A stretch of 64,000 nt of DNA from Quatrionicoccus australiensis (GTDB taxonomy: Bacteria > Pseudomonadota > Gammaproteobacteria > Burkholderiales > Rhodocyclaceae), in assembly GCF_020510425.1 (NCBI RefSeq), contig NZ_JAHBAH010000001.1, positions 2,523,001 through 2,587,000 of the forward strand, read 5' to 3'. The translations under genes and the position numbers were made by a program. Positions 25,963 to 35,610 of this stretch are shown piece by piece (positions within the stretch are counted from its first letter, which is position 1; each line of letters opens with the position of its first letter). The notes beneath the pieces were generated by a model, which was given only the letters and a program-made list of their open reading frames with translations, was not told where the DNA came from and did not search any database.

Positions 25963-28095
25963 TTGCTGATCGCCAGGCAAGATGTTTTTTCTTCTTTTCT
26001 TGACTTGGGTCAGGAGGGTTTTCCGGGGCTTGTTTATCTTTTGATCATGACGACTATTGCTGCCCTGTTGTTTTTCCTGTTGGTCTGCTTTCTGGCTGTT
26101 CGTCGCCTGTCGCGTATCGAGCTGGCGCTGCAGCGCTTTGGCGAGGGCAATCCGGATAGCCGGGCCGGTTTGCGGGGCTGGGGCCCGATTGCACGACTGG
26201 GGATGCGTTTTGACCAAATGGCAGAATCGATGGCTATCGAGCGCGGTCATTTGGCTGAGAGCGAGGAGCGTCTAAAGTTCGCCTTGCGTGGAAGCGATAT
26301 TGGTATTTGGGACTGGTATCTGGAGGGCGGGCGCACCTACTACTCGCCACGTTGGAAAAGCCTGCTCGGTTACGCGGAAGACGAGTTGGTGGCGCACGCC
26401 GAAGAGTGGTTGAAGCGCGTTCATCCCGAAGATCTCGCGGTGGTCATGGATCGTCTCAAGGAGCACATGGCCGGGCAGAGCGAGTTTTTTGTCAGTGAAC
26501 ACCGTCTGCGCTGCAAGAATGGCAGCTATCTCTGGGTGCTCGAGCGCGGCGTAGCGATTCGTAACGCCGAGGGGGGGGCTGTCCGCATGGTTGGTGCCCT
26601 GTCCGATATTTCCCGGCGGAAGGCTGTTGAAGCCGCCTTGTTGCGCAGCAAGGAAGAATATCGCTCGGTAATCGAGGGGGTTACGCAGATCATTTTTCGT
26701 AGCGATGCCCGCGGTCGCCTGATCTTCCTGAATCCGGCATGGACCGAGTTGACCGGTTTCCCGGTTGGCGAGTCGCTCAACAGTGGCCTGGCTGATTTTA
26801 TTCACGGCGATGATCGCCTGCGCATCATGACCCTGTTTCGCGATACCGCAGAAGGGCGCTTGCCGACCTTGGCATGTGAGCTGCGTCTGCTCTGTATTGA
26901 TGGTCGGTCGCGCTGGTTTTCGTTGCATGCCCGTGCGGGGCTCGATGCTGAGGGTGTGTTGATCGTTGCCGGTGTGCTCAGCGATCTCGATGCGCAAAAG
27001 GCAACCGAAATGGCGCTTACTCGTAGTAATGGCGAGCGAAATGCCATTCTTTCATTAAGTCCGGATGGCTTTGTGCTGATCGACAAGGATGGGCGAGTGG
27101 CCTATGTCAATCCAGCCTTCCTGGCGATGACGCAGTTCGCGCCGGCCGAAGTGGTTGGCCTGAGTCTGCACTTGCTTGAGCGGCGGATGGCCCAGCTCTG
27201 CGACCCGGCTAAACCATTGCCGGCTTTTGCCGGCATGCGGGAGGGGCGGGCATATACGCTTAACCTGCAAAAACCGGCCAAACTGGTCATTCGCTCGCTG
27301 GTTCGCAATATTCCCAATGACATGGGGGGCTTGCATGGTCAGGTCATGTATTTCCGGGATATCACCCAGGAAAGCGAGGTTGACCGCATCAAGAGTGAGT
27401 TCCTGTCTACGGCTGCACACGAATTGCGGACCCCAATGGCCAGTATTTTCGGCTTCTCGGAATTGCTGCTGGCCCGGGAGTTCGATGCGGCGACGCAGCG
27501 TGACCTGATCCAAACGATTCATCGGCAGACCCAGAACTTGATCAACCTGGTCAATGAACTGCTCGACCTGGCGCGCATTGAGGCGCGCGGCGGCAAGGCC
27601 TTCAAGATGCAGGAGCAGGAGTTGAGTCCCTTGCTGCTCAATGCGCTGGCCGGCCAGTATGTGCCGCCGGAGACGCATCGCCTGGAACTCGATTTGCCGA
27701 AAAAACTGCCACGGGTCATTGTCGATGGCGAAAAGTTTCAGCAATGCCTGGCCAATGTGCTGAGCAATGCCATCAAGTATTCGCCGCGGGGTGGCGAGGT
27801 TCGGGTTTCTGTTAGCCGGCGTCAGGCAGGGCCTGGTGAGCAGGTCGGTCTGGCGATTCGCGACCAGGGGTTAGGGATGACGCCTGACCAGATCAGCCAC
27901 ATTTTTGACCGTTTCTATCGGGCTGATGCATCGGGGGCGATTCCCGGCTCTGGTCTGGGCATGTCCTTGGTCAAGGAAATCATGGACATATTCAATGGCG
28001 AAGTCAGTGTCAGCAGCCAGCTGGGCGAGGGTACCGAGGTTGTGCTCTGGTTGCCGGTGCCGCTGTCGGTGACAGCCGAGGCGGGAGTGTCATGA
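25963..28095 (+). CDS. Membrane PAS-domain sensor histidine kinase
   Basis: A ~710-residue kinase: one N-terminal transmembrane helix, a HAMP-like linker (RRLSRIELALQRFGEGN), three PAS domains (about 95-230, 230-345, 350-470), a HisKA domain with phospho-acceptor in TAAHELRTPMASIFGF, and a HATPase_c domain (NVLSNAIKYSPRGGE, DQGLGMTPDQISHIF, GSGLGMSLVKE). The start is uncertain. The TTG at 25963 keeps the membrane helix whole, while the first ATG (26047) begins inside it. Only one membrane helix and no periplasmic domain are visible, so sensing is probably cytoplasmic via PAS. It overlaps by 4 bases the CheY-like gene that follows and lies directly before the Tad pilus genes, suggesting it controls pili or surface attachment. 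Confidence 0.88.
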   Translation: MLIARQDVFSSFLDLGQEGFPGLVYLLIMTTIAALLFFLLVCFLAVRRLSRIELALQRFGEGNPDSRAGLRGWGPIARLGMRFDQMAESMAIERGHLAESEERLKFALRGSDIGIWDWYLEGGRTYYSPRWKSLLGYAEDELVAHAEEWLKRVHPEDLAVVMDRLKEHMAGQSEFFVSEHRLRCKNGSYLWVLERGVAIRNAEGGAVRMVGALSDISRRKAVEAALLRSKEEYRSVIEGVTQIIFRSDARGRLIFLNPAWTELTGFPVGESLNSGLADFIHGDDRLRIMTLFRDTAEGRLPTLACELRLLCIDGRSRWFSLHARAGLDAEGVLIVAGVLSDLDAQKATEMALTRSNGERNAILSLSPDGFVLIDKDGRVAYVNPAFLAMTQFAPAEVVGLSLHLLERRMAQLCDPAKPLPAFAGMREGRAYTLNLQKPAKLVIRSLVRNIPNDMGGLHGQVMYFRDITQESEVDRIKSEFLSTAAHELRTPMASIFGFSELLLAREFDAATQRDLIQTIHRQTQNLINLVNELLDLARIEARGGKAFKMQEQELSPLLLNALAGQYVPPETHRLELDLPKKLPRVIVDGEKFQQCLANVLSNAIKYSPRGGEVRVSVSRRQAGPGEQVGLAIRDQGLGMTPDQISHIFDRFYRADASGAIPGSGLGMSLVKEIMDIFNGEVSVSSQLGEGTEVVLWLPVPLSVTAEAGVS

Positions 28096-28457
28096 GTCGA
28101 CGTTTGATTTTGATCGTCGATGATCAGAGTGAATTACGTAAGCTGATTCGGATGACCCTGGAGCCCCTCGATTGTGATCTGCATGAGGCGGTAAGTGGTC
28201 TCGATGCCCTGGCCAAAGTGCGTGCTCTGCACCCCGCGGTGGTTATTCTCGATGTCATGTTGCCGGGTGGGATTGATGGCTATCAGGTGTGCCAGGCGAT
28301 CAAGTCTGATCCAAAAACGCAGCAGACACGGGTCATCATGGTTACCGCGCGTGGACAGAAGGCTGATATTGAAGAGGGGGGGCGGGTTATGGCTGATTGC
28401 TATCTGGTCAAACCATTCAGCCCGATGCAGTTGGTCAGGGAAGTTGATAAATATTGA
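28092..28457 (+). CDS. Single-domain response regulator (CheY-like)
   Basis: A 121-residue receiver domain without output domain. The acidic pair is in LILIVDDQSEL, the phospho-acceptor Asp in VVILDVMLPGG, the conserved Thr in VIMVTARG, and the Lys in CYLVKPFSPMQL. Its ATG overlaps the kinase stop (ATGA), so the two form a two-component pair. Lacking a DNA-binding or enzymatic domain, it must act by protein contact or phosphotransfer, perhaps on the HTH-REC regulator or another kinase in this region. Confidence 0.92.
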   Translation: MSRRLILIVDDQSELRKLIRMTLEPLDCDLHEAVSGLDALAKVRALHPAVVILDVMLPGGIDGYQVCQAIKSDPKTQQTRVIMVTARGQKADIEEGGRVMADCYLVKPFSPMQLVREVDKY

Positions 28458-28461
28458 ATCG

Positions 28462-28490
28462 TTGAAAAATTGATAATGGCATGTTAGTGT
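28462..28490 (+). promoter_or_regulatory. Possible promoter before the Flp pilin gene
   Basis: TTGAAA (28462-28467) and TAGTGT (28485-28490) are separated by 17 bases. This would start transcription about 40 bases before the pilin start codon. The -35 box is good, the -10 box weak. A dedicated promoter is expected because the pilin is needed in large excess over assembly proteins. Confidence 0.3.
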
Positions 28491-28538
28491 CCGGTGCTGA
28501 TTTTTCTGCCTTTGTAGTCTTTTTCGAGGAGTTGCAAG

Positions 28539-28703
28539 ATGTGGCAAGCAGTCAAGAAATTCATTTCCGATGAAGAGGGTGCTACCGCGGTTGAGTACGG
28601 TCTGATCGCCGCGTTGATCGCCGTCGCGATCATTCTTTCGGTAACCGGCGTTGGCGAGAAACTCAAGTCTGTATTTATTGCCATCAAGGATGCGTTGCCA
28701 TAA
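28539..28703 (+). CDS. flp: Flp-family type IVb pilin
   Basis: A 54-residue prepilin too short for ordinary gene calling. After a short charged leader (MWQAVKKFISDEEG) comes the hydrophobic pilin helix starting ATAVEYGLIAALIAVAII, with the class-IVb cleavage context G/A and the invariant Glu at +5, followed by a short amphipathic end. GAGGAG precedes the ATG at good spacing. It is the main subunit of the Tad pilus, processed by the TadV peptidase encoded next. A single pilin copy is seen here. Confidence 0.95.
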   Translation: MWQAVKKFISDEEGATAVEYGLIAALIAVAIILSVTGVGEKLKSVFIAIKDALP

Positions 28704-28844
28704 ACCTGCCGATGCGTGTTTTTTGGTCATGTCTTGACTGAAGAAACGTGATGAAAATGATACTTGGGCGCAGGGGCGAGTTTGTTGAGGACTTTGCCCC
28801 GCCAGAACAACATGGCACCTGGCGGCAATGAGGGAACAGTAACG

Positions 28845-29351
28845 GTGATCGTGAGTCTGGTACTGGGCATTTGGGCTGGTGGTTTGGCGTATGAGGATTG
28901 GCGCTGGCGGCGATTACCCAATGTGCTTCTGCTTTGCGGTGTCTTGCTTGGTGCCATGCATTGGTTGGCTTTTGGTCTGATGCCTTTCGGTTGTGTACTG
29001 ACCGACGCGCTACTGGCCGGGCTGCTGGGCTTGGTGCTCTTCCTGCCTTTTTATGTCACGGGCTGGATGGGGGCGGGCGACGTCAAGCTGATCTCGGTCA
29101 TTGGCTGGCTGGGCGGATTCAAGGTGTTGTTCATGGTGGTCGTTTATGGCTCAGTGCTGGCCGGCATGTTGGCCGTCCTGCTGTTGTCGCCGGTTTGCCG
29201 CGACTACATGTCTGGTCGGCAGATCGATTCCCGACTGCGCGCTCGTATTCCGTTTGGTGCTGGCTTGGCTGTTGTGGTGATCGGCTTGGTGCTGGGCTGG
29301 CTTGATGCCGAGGCGGTGCTGAGCTGGTGGCCGGAGATGGCGCGTGCGTGA
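28845..29351 (+). CDS. tadV: TadV/CpaA prepilin peptidase
   Basis: About 168 residues, an A24-family aspartyl peptidase in the inner membrane that matures the Flp pilin. The two catalytic aspartates are in AYEDWRWRRLPN and GAGDVKLISVIG. The GTG at 28845 is chosen because GAGGGA lies 9 bases upstream; an ATG at 28812 is possible, and a TTG at 28764 is unlikely. Four to five hydrophobic segments are visible, the usual size for TadV. It overlaps the following TadE gene by 8 bases. Confidence 0.9.
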   Translation: MIVSLVLGIWAGGLAYEDWRWRRLPNVLLLCGVLLGAMHWLAFGLMPFGCVLTDALLAGLLGLVLFLPFYVTGWMGAGDVKLISVIGWLGGFKVLFMVVVYGSVLAGMLAVLLLSPVCRDYMSGRQIDSRLRARIPFGAGLAVVVIGLVLGWLDAEAVLSWWPEMARA

Positions 29352-29781
29352 GTCGCGATGTCCGTCGGCGGTGGCGCAGCGTGGGGCGGTAGCCATAGAG
29401 TTCGCCCTGGTGTTCGTGCTCTTTTTCATGGTCATGTATGGCATCGTTGCCTACGGGATGGTCTTTGCTGTTCAGCATTCGCTCACTCAGGCAGCCAGCG
29501 AGGGGGCTCGGGCGGCGGTGAGAGACGTCGGCGGTTTGCCGGAACGTATGGCACTGGCAAAAACGACCTCGGCAACGGCGATCGCCTGGCTCGGGGGGCG
29601 CGCGCCAGTGCCGCAGGTCACTTCGGCACCATGCGTGGCTACGTCGTTTGTTTGCGTCAAGGTGCTGCTGGTTTATGACTATTTGAATAATCCGCTCGTG
29701 CCGGCTTTGCCTGGATTGGGCATTGCGCTGCCGGCCCGCCTGACGGCCCAGGCGACTGTGCAGCTGGATGCGGTTTACTGA
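29344..29781 (+). CDS. tadE: TadE-family pseudopilin
   Basis: A 145-residue minor pseudopilin of the Tad pilus, starting at a GTG that overlaps the TadV gene. The TadE signature is clear: QRGAVAIEFALVFVLFFMV (cleavage site and hydrophobic helix) followed by HSLTQAASEGARAAVRD. The remainder is a short periplasmic domain containing two cysteines. Likely processed by TadV and involved in pilus initiation or maturation. Confidence 0.9.
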   Translation: MRESRCPSAVAQRGAVAIEFALVFVLFFMVMYGIVAYGMVFAVQHSLTQAASEGARAAVRDVGGLPERMALAKTTSATAIAWLGGRAPVPQVTSAPCVATSFVCVKVLLVYDYLNNPLVPALPGLGIALPARLTAQATVQLDAVY

Positions 29782-29817
29782 GTGGCGTTGCCGCCGTTGA
29801 TAGAGGGATAAGCGAAA

Positions 29818-30756
29818 GTGGGCAAGACTCAAAGAATTCTGGGCGGCGTGCTGATCCTGCTGGCTTTGGCGCTTGCCGCCTATGCCTGGGTGCTGAGCGA
29901 ACGTATGACTGCCGAACAGCATGAGGCCGAAACCCGCCTGCAGCCGGTCGTCGTCGCCACCGTACGCATTGCTGCCGGAACGACAATCCTCCCGGAAATG
30001 GTACAGCTGACCGGGCTGCCGTCGCGGCCGCCGGGGAGTTATGGCGATATCAAGGCCGTGCTCGGCAAACTCACGGCTTCCGATATTGCTGTCGGTGAAC
30101 CTCTGCTCCAAGAGCGGATTGAGGGGAATGTCCGTGCGATGCAGCAACGTCTTGAAGAAGGTGAGCGGGCTGTTGCGGTACGCGTCGATGACGTGATCGC
30201 TGTCGGTAATCGCCTGAATCCTGGCGATCGGGTTGATGTCTTCGTTACCCTGCGGCGTAACAGTGAGGAAATTCCTGATACCCAGTCCAGGTTGCTTCTT
30301 GAGAAGTTGCGCGTACTGGCTTTTGGCAGCAAGGATGCTGCTGCCACCAAGGACAGTGGTAGCCAGTTGCGCAGCAACACGGAAACCCCCAAAACGGCTG
30401 TGCTTGCTGTGCGCCTGGGGGATGTCGATAAACTTGCCCTGGCGGCCGAGAGTGGCCGGCTGCTGCTTGCCCTGCGGCCGCAGGAAGCCGTGCCGGATAA
30501 AGCGCCAGAGGGTGTCGCTGTTACGAGCGCTTCTCCGGCTCAGATTTCCGCTGCGGCGAAGGAGGTTGCGCCGCCCGTATTGACCTTGCGTGACCTTGTG
30601 GGCACAGGAAAAATTGGTCAACGGGGCCTGGGAGTGGGGCCTAATTCCCCTGCCGGCAAGGGCGTTGCTGCCTCGGGGAGCGCGGTAAGCGTGCTACACG
30701 GCCTGAAGGAAAAAACGGTGTACCTGAATGCGAAACAAAGCGAGGCCCGGCAATGA
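29818..30756 (+). CDS. rcpC: Flp pilus assembly protein RcpC/CpaB
   Basis: A 312-residue inner-membrane-anchored periplasmic protein with a GTG start. One N-terminal helix (ILGGVLILLALALAAYAWV) is followed by a SAF domain (VATVRIAAGTTILPEMVQ) and the CpaB C-terminal region (AVAVRVDDVIAVGNRLNPGD). CpaB proteins are thought to bind peptidoglycan and stabilise the secretin. It overlaps the secretin gene by 4 bases. Confidence 0.92.
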   Translation: MGKTQRILGGVLILLALALAAYAWVLSERMTAEQHEAETRLQPVVVATVRIAAGTTILPEMVQLTGLPSRPPGSYGDIKAVLGKLTASDIAVGEPLLQERIEGNVRAMQQRLEEGERAVAVRVDDVIAVGNRLNPGDRVDVFVTLRRNSEEIPDTQSRLLLEKLRVLAFGSKDAAATKDSGSQLRSNTETPKTAVLAVRLGDVDKLALAAESGRLLLALRPQEAVPDKAPEGVAVTSASPAQISAAAKEVAPPVLTLRDLVGTGKIGQRGLGVGPNSPAGKGVAASGSAVSVLHGLKEKTVYLNAKQSEARQ

Positions 30757-32147
30757 AAACAACGGCTAGCAAGCAACAAGGCAACGCTTGCCTGGCATGC
30801 AAGCTCGGATTCCGGTCGATCTTGCGTTTGGCTGCCCTGCTGCTGGCAAGCGTCAGCCTGGTGTGGCCCGCAATGACGCGTGCAGGCGAAGACAGCGGGG
30901 TCATCGAAATAGCCGCCGGAGGGCAGCATTTGCTGAAACTGGCCAAGCCGGTACGGCGTGTGGCCGTCGGCAGTGGTGATATTGTTGAGGCCCGTGTGCT
31001 GAGCGCCCAGGAAGTTCTGCTGCAGGGCAACCGCCCGGGTGAAACGACGCTGCTGGTCTGGCTCAAGGGCATGCCGATCGCGCAAAGCTACCGGCTGCAG
31101 ATCAACAAGGGGGTTGGTTCTTTGCCGAGCGATGCGGGGGGCGAGATCCGCCTGAAGGCAGCCGGAGATTTGAGTATCCTCGAAGGCCGGGGGGCTGATA
31201 TGCGCCAGCTTGAGGCCGCCCGCTTGGTCGCGTTGCATGCGGCGGGTGATACCAAGGGGGTGTTGCTCGATAAAACAACGTTGCCGTACAGCGGCGAGGT
31301 GCAGATCGATGTCAGGGTCGTTGAGTTCAGCCGCAAGATACTGAAGAAGGCCGGTCTGAGTCTGTTGTCCAACAAATCCGGTTTCACCTTTGGTACCTAT
31401 GCGCCGAGTAGTCTGACCAAGGTGCAGTTGAGCAATGGAGTGATCTCGTCGGAAGCTTCTCTGCCGATCAATCAGGCTCTGAATCTTGTGGTCGGCAATT
31501 CCTCGAACAGTTTGCTTGGTGTGCTTAGCATGCTGGAAGGCAACGGCTTCGTCCGCACACTGGCCCAGCCGACCCTGGTCGCCCAGAGTGGCCGCACTGC
31601 CGACTTTCTGGCTGGTGGCGAGTTTCCGGTGCCAGTGCCGCAGGCGCTGGGCCAGACGACGATCCAGTACAAGCCCTACGGCATTCGTCTGGAGGTGTCG
31701 CCGACCGTGCTCGCTGAAAACCGGATCGCGCTGACTGTCGCTCCGGAAGTCAGCGACCTTGATTTCGAGAACGCCATCACCATTAACGGCGTTACCCTTC
31801 CCAGCCTGACCACGCGTCGGGCGGGTACGAGTATCGAACTGGGTAATGGCGAGAGCTTTGTGATTGGCGGTCTGGTCAGCCAGAGCGTGATGAAGAACGT
31901 GAACAAGATTCCCGGACTTGGCGACATTCCCGTACTTGGTGCATTTTTCAAGAGCATCAGCCTGTCGCGGGAAGATAAGGAGCTGTTGTTCATTGTTACG
32001 CCGCGCCTGGTCCGGCCGCTGGCCGAGGGGACGGTGCTCGGGCCGATGCCGGGCGAAGAGAAGGCGAACTACAACCCGAGTTTGTGGGGCACCTTATTGT
32101 TGTCCGATGACGATGAGAATGCCCGGTATACCGGCTTTTCCAAATAA
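30753..32147 (+). CDS. rcpA: Tad secretin RcpA/CpaC
   Basis: A 464-residue outer-membrane secretin forming the pore for the Flp pilus. It has a signal region (LRLAALLLASVSLVWPA), a BON/pilus-family N domain (KPVRRVAVGSGDIVEA), and a secretin domain with VAQSGRTADFLAGGEFPVP and the C-terminal GDIPVLGAFFKSISLS and KELLFIVTPRLV motifs. Length is typical. No rcpB-type lipoprotein partner gene is present between rcpA and tadZ. Confidence 0.94.
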   Translation: MKTTASKQQGNACLACKLGFRSILRLAALLLASVSLVWPAMTRAGEDSGVIEIAAGGQHLLKLAKPVRRVAVGSGDIVEARVLSAQEVLLQGNRPGETTLLVWLKGMPIAQSYRLQINKGVGSLPSDAGGEIRLKAAGDLSILEGRGADMRQLEAARLVALHAAGDTKGVLLDKTTLPYSGEVQIDVRVVEFSRKILKKAGLSLLSNKSGFTFGTYAPSSLTKVQLSNGVISSEASLPINQALNLVVGNSSNSLLGVLSMLEGNGFVRTLAQPTLVAQSGRTADFLAGGEFPVPVPQALGQTTIQYKPYGIRLEVSPTVLAENRIALTVAPEVSDLDFENAITINGVTLPSLTTRRAGTSIELGNGESFVIGGLVSQSVMKNVNKIPGLGDIPVLGAFFKSISLSREDKELLFIVTPRLVRPLAEGTVLGPMPGEEKANYNPSLWGTLLLSDDDENARYTGFSK

Positions 32148-32168
32148 AAAAGCAGGGGCGGACTGATC

Positions 32169-33368
32169 ATGGAGCACCGTTTCATTGTCGTGACTGAGCA
32201 GGAAACTCGTTTTGCAGAACTTAACGAAGCCCTGCAAAGCCTGGGGGTCGCCGTCTGGTTGCACTGGAATACCGATGTACTGGCCCAGTTGGTCGGTTCG
32301 CTGGGTTCCAACATTGTTTTCGTTGAGTTTTCCGGCGATAACACTCAGAAGGCCAGTGAGTTGGCTGGCAACCTGTTATCCGTCTATCCACGTCTGTGGA
32401 TCGTTGGCTTCGCCTCGCGTGCTGACAACGGGTTGATCATCGAGGCAATGCGTGCCGGGGCTCGCGATTTCGTCGAACTACAGGCGCCGCGCGACGAAAT
32501 TCGTCGTTCGGTGCAGCATGTGCTGGAACAGTCGCCGAACCTGCCGGCCCAGTCAACCGGCAACATGATCACACTGCTTGGTGCCAGGCCCGGTGTCGGT
32601 ACCTCGACAGCGGCGGTGCATCTGGCCCTGCTGCTGAAACAGGAGGTGATGCCGGACGAACCCGTCCTGCTCCTTGATTTTGGCTATCCGGCCGGCGACG
32701 CGGCGCTTTACCTCGACACCAAGGTTGGCTTCAATTTCTGCGATGCCGTGCGCAGCCTGCGCCGTTTCGACCATGCCCTGCTTAATACCGCCTTCGCGCA
32801 CCACAAGAGCGGATTGGCCATTCTTTCGCTGCCGCACAACCTGGCCGACCTGCGCGACATTTCGCCGGTCGATGCGATGACCCTGCTCAGCCTGTTCAAG
32901 TCCTATTTCAAGGTCGTCGTCGTCGATCTCGGCGGCTTTGCCGGCATGGACCTGTTGATGTACGCCTTGGGCATCTCGGACCGCATCATGCTGGTTTCCG
33001 AACAGACTTTGCCCTCGGTGTTTTCGGCGCGCCAGTTGTTGCAGAACCTGCGCGAGCGCGGCTTTGAGACCGAACGCATCGGCCTATTGACGGGCAAGTA
33101 CGACGCCCGCATCGACATGACGCCGGAGCAGATTGCCCAGAACCTGCAACTGCATTGCGTGGACAACCTGCCGCAGCGTACCGACAAGATGATCGCCTGT
33201 GCCAACCTCGGCAAGCCCCTGCTCGAAGTGGCGCCGAAGGATCCCTATCTCGAGGTACTGCGCGGGATCGCCGGCAGCCAGGGGCGGCTTGCCGGGGCCG
33301 GGGTGGGCGATAGTGCTCCGGGGCCGGATTCCTTCCTGCGCCGTCTGTTTACCCCCTTGCTCAAGTAA
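32169..33368 (+). CDS. tadZ: TadZ/CpaE pilus localisation ATPase
   Basis: A 399-residue protein with an atypical receiver-like N-terminal domain (about 1-125) and a ParA/MinD-like ATPase domain. The Walker-A-like motif reads GARPGVGTSTAAV, so the usual Lys before Ser/Thr is replaced by Thr, as is common in atypical TadZ proteins; ATPase activity may be weak. Also visible are VVVDLGGFAGMD (Walker B region) and IMLVSEQTLPSV. TadZ places the pilus machine, usually at a pole. Located directly before the TadA ATPase gene. Confidence 0.9.
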   Translation: MEHRFIVVTEQETRFAELNEALQSLGVAVWLHWNTDVLAQLVGSLGSNIVFVEFSGDNTQKASELAGNLLSVYPRLWIVGFASRADNGLIIEAMRAGARDFVELQAPRDEIRRSVQHVLEQSPNLPAQSTGNMITLLGARPGVGTSTAAVHLALLLKQEVMPDEPVLLLDFGYPAGDAALYLDTKVGFNFCDAVRSLRRFDHALLNTAFAHHKSGLAILSLPHNLADLRDISPVDAMTLLSLFKSYFKVVVVDLGGFAGMDLLMYALGISDRIMLVSEQTLPSVFSARQLLQNLRERGFETERIGLLTGKYDARIDMTPEQIAQNLQLHCVDNLPQRTDKMIACANLGKPLLEVAPKDPYLEVLRGIAGSQGRLAGAGVGDSAPGPDSFLRRLFTPLLK

Positions 33369-33379
33369 GGACGCTGGCC

Positions 33380-34681
33380 ATGGATTTCGATTTCGCCCTC
33401 GGTACCGATCCGCACAGCGAGTTTCACCAGTCCGACGAGTTCCAGGACATCAAGGGGGTGATGCACCAGAAGTTGGTCGAACGCATCGAGGAACTGGGTG
33501 CAGATTTCGTTAATTGGTCGCTCAATGTCGTGCAGCGTTTCGTCGCCCAGGAGGTCGAGGATTTTATCGCCAACCACCGGGTGCCGCTCAACGCGACCGA
33601 CATCCAGCTCGTCGTCAAGGATCTGACCGACGAACTGACCGGCCTCGGCCCGCTGCAGGAACTGATGAACGACGACAGCGTGGCCGACATCCTGATCAAC
33701 GGCTACAAGGAAGTGTTCATCGAAAGAAACGGCCTGCTGCAGCGTAGCAAGATCCGCTTCATCGACAACAAGCACCTGATGCGCATCGTTCAGCGCATGA
33801 TTGCGCCGCTCGGTCGACGCGTCGACGAAGGCAGCCCGATGGTCGATGCCCGCCTGCCCAACGGCGGCCGGCTCAACGTGATCATTCCGCCGGTCTCGCT
33901 GAATGGTCCGGTGGTCTCGATCCGCAAGTTCCGCAGCCATCCGTTGCAGGCCTCCGACATGCTGGCCTACGGCACCTTGAATCAGGAAATGCTGGATTTC
34001 CTTGCGCACGCCGCCGAGATGAAATGCAACATCCTGATCAGCGGCGGCACCGGTTCGGGCAAGACCTCTTTTCTCAACATGCTGGCCCAGTTCATTCCCG
34101 AGGGCGAGCGCATCATTACCATTGAGGATGCTGCCGAACTGCAGTTGCTGCATGAACATGTCGTGCGCCTCGAGTCGCGGCCGGGTGGGCTGGAAGGTGT
34201 CGCTGAAGTCACCGCGCGTGACCTGTTGCGCAACAGTCTGCGCATGCGGCCGGACCGGATTATCGTCGGCGAGGTACGCGGTGGTGAAGCCGTTGAGATG
34301 CTGCAGGCAATGAATACTGGCCACGATGGTTCGATGTCCACAATTCACACCAATTCACCGCGTGAGTGCTTGCACCGCCTGGAAATGTTGTTGCATTTCG
34401 GCGGCTGGCAGGGCGGCGAATTCAACCTGCGCCGGCAGATTGTCGGCGCCATCAACCTGATCGTCCAGTTGGCCCGACAACCGAATGGCGCGCGGCGGGT
34501 GATCTCAATCAGCGAGCTCACCGGCGTTCAGGATGAAGTGGTAGCCATGCAGGAATTGTTCCGTTATGAACCGGTCATCAATAACGGTCGTGAAGGCTGG
34601 GTCAATACTGGTTGTCATCCCAAAACGCCAAAGCTCAAACGCTATACCGGTAATCCCCTTTTCCTGCTGGGTGGCCTGTGA
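33380..34681 (+). CDS. tadA: TadA/CpaF secretion ATPase
   Basis: A 433-residue hexameric type II/IV secretion ATPase powering pilus extension and retraction. It contains [22 protein letters not shown] N-terminal elements, Walker [15 protein letters not shown], an Asp box [12 protein letters not shown], a His box [13 protein letters not shown] and Walker [12 protein letters not shown]. Complete and collinear with CpaF. It overlaps the tadB start by 4 bases. Confidence 0.95.
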   Translation: MDFDFALGTDPHSEFHQSDEFQDIKGVMHQKLVERIEELGADFVNWSLNVVQRFVAQEVEDFIANHRVPLNATDIQLVVKDLTDELTGLGPLQELMNDDSVADILINGYKEVFIERNGLLQRSKIRFIDNKHLMRIVQRMIAPLGRRVDEGSPMVDARLPNGGRLNVIIPPVSLNGPVVSIRKFRSHPLQASDMLAYGTLNQEMLDFLAHAAEMKCNILISGGTGSGKTSFLNMLAQFIPEGERIITIEDAAELQLLHEHVVRLESRPGGLEGVAEVTARDLLRNSLRMRPDRIIVGEVRGGEAVEMLQAMNTGHDGSMSTIHTNSPRECLHRLEMLLHFGGWQGGEFNLRRQIVGAINLIVQLARQPNGARRVISISELTGVQDEVVAMQELFRYEPVINNGREGWVNTGCHPKTPKLKRYTGNPLFLLGGL

Positions 34682-35598
34682 CTCAACTGAACGTCCTGCT
34701 CGGGCTGGCTGTGCTCTGCATGCTCGGTGCGGCAGTACTGCTGCTGCAGGGGGGCAAGGGCGAGCAGCGTCATGTCCGGGGTCTGTTGCGTCTCAACTCG
34801 GCGCTGGCCCGGCTCGAATCGGCACACGACTTTGTGCCGCCTCCTGTCAATAGCAGTTGGTTGCCGCCATTGCTTGGTAATTATCTGCTGCGTAGCGGTT
34901 TTGACGTAAATCAGCGCTTCTTTATCCTGCTTGCCTTGCCCGGTCTGGTGCTGCTTGTCCTTGGCTTGTTACTGCTTGGTTGGGGACGTGGTTTGCTGTT
35001 TTTTGTTGTCGCTTATCCGCTGTTCGTTGTTCTTTTTTTCAATTGGCGCAGCGAACGCTTTCGTGAGCAGGTGGTGGCCCAGTTGCCCGGTTTTCTCGAT
35101 GCGATTTCCCGGATATTGAGTGTCGGTTGCAGCTTGGAGCTCGCTTTTCGCAACGCCGGCGAGGAGTGCCAGGAGCCCTTGCGGGGCATTGTTTCCCAGG
35201 TGCTGTTGCGGACCCAGGCCGGGCTGGCCCTCGAAGATGCGATGAGTCAGGTGGCGGAGAGTTACGCCATCCGTGAGCTGAACTTCATGGCCTCGGTCTT
35301 TTATCTTGGTGTGCGCTATGGCGGTAATGCCCAAGCCATTCTGGAGCGTATTACGCTGACTATGCGCGAGCGCCTGCGCAGCCGCAAGGAGTTGCTGGCA
35401 ATGACCGCGGAAACCCGGGCCAGTGCATGGATTCTCAGCGCCTTGCCGGTGGTCGTTGGTTTGTTGACCTTGTCGTCGAATCCGGAGTACCTGATCAGCA
35501 TGTGGCATGACGATACCGGGCGACAGTTGTTGCTGGTTGCTGCCGGTTTGCAGGTGAGTGGCATGTTTTTGCTCTTTCGTATGGCACGCCTGAAATGA
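34678..35598 (+). CDS. tadB: TadB inner-membrane platform protein
   Basis: A 306-residue type II secretion F-family protein with a GTG start overlapping the tadA stop. Hydrophobic segments are near 5-20, 80-125, 255-275 and the C-terminus. The GspF-like cytoplasmic domain contains AISRILSVGCSLELAFRNAG and YGGNAQAILERITLTMRER. It forms the pilus platform with TadC, which is encoded next. Confidence 0.93.
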   Translation: MTQLNVLLGLAVLCMLGAAVLLLQGGKGEQRHVRGLLRLNSALARLESAHDFVPPPVNSSWLPPLLGNYLLRSGFDVNQRFFILLALPGLVLLVLGLLLLGWGRGLLFFVVAYPLFVVLFFNWRSERFREQVVAQLPGFLDAISRILSVGCSLELAFRNAGEECQEPLRGIVSQVLLRTQAGLALEDAMSQVAESYAIRELNFMASVFYLGVRYGGNAQAILERITLTMRERLRSRKELLAMTAETRASAWILSALPVVVGLLTLSSNPEYLISMWHDDTGRQLLLVAAGLQVSGMFLLFRMARLK

Positions 35599-35610
35599 GA
35601 GGCGCCTGAC

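Noticed and set aside
29131..30621. Long minus-strand frame over tadV/tadE/rcpC
   Set aside because: Out-of-frame shadow with Arg/Gln/His-rich composition; all three plus-strand genes have strong family motifs.
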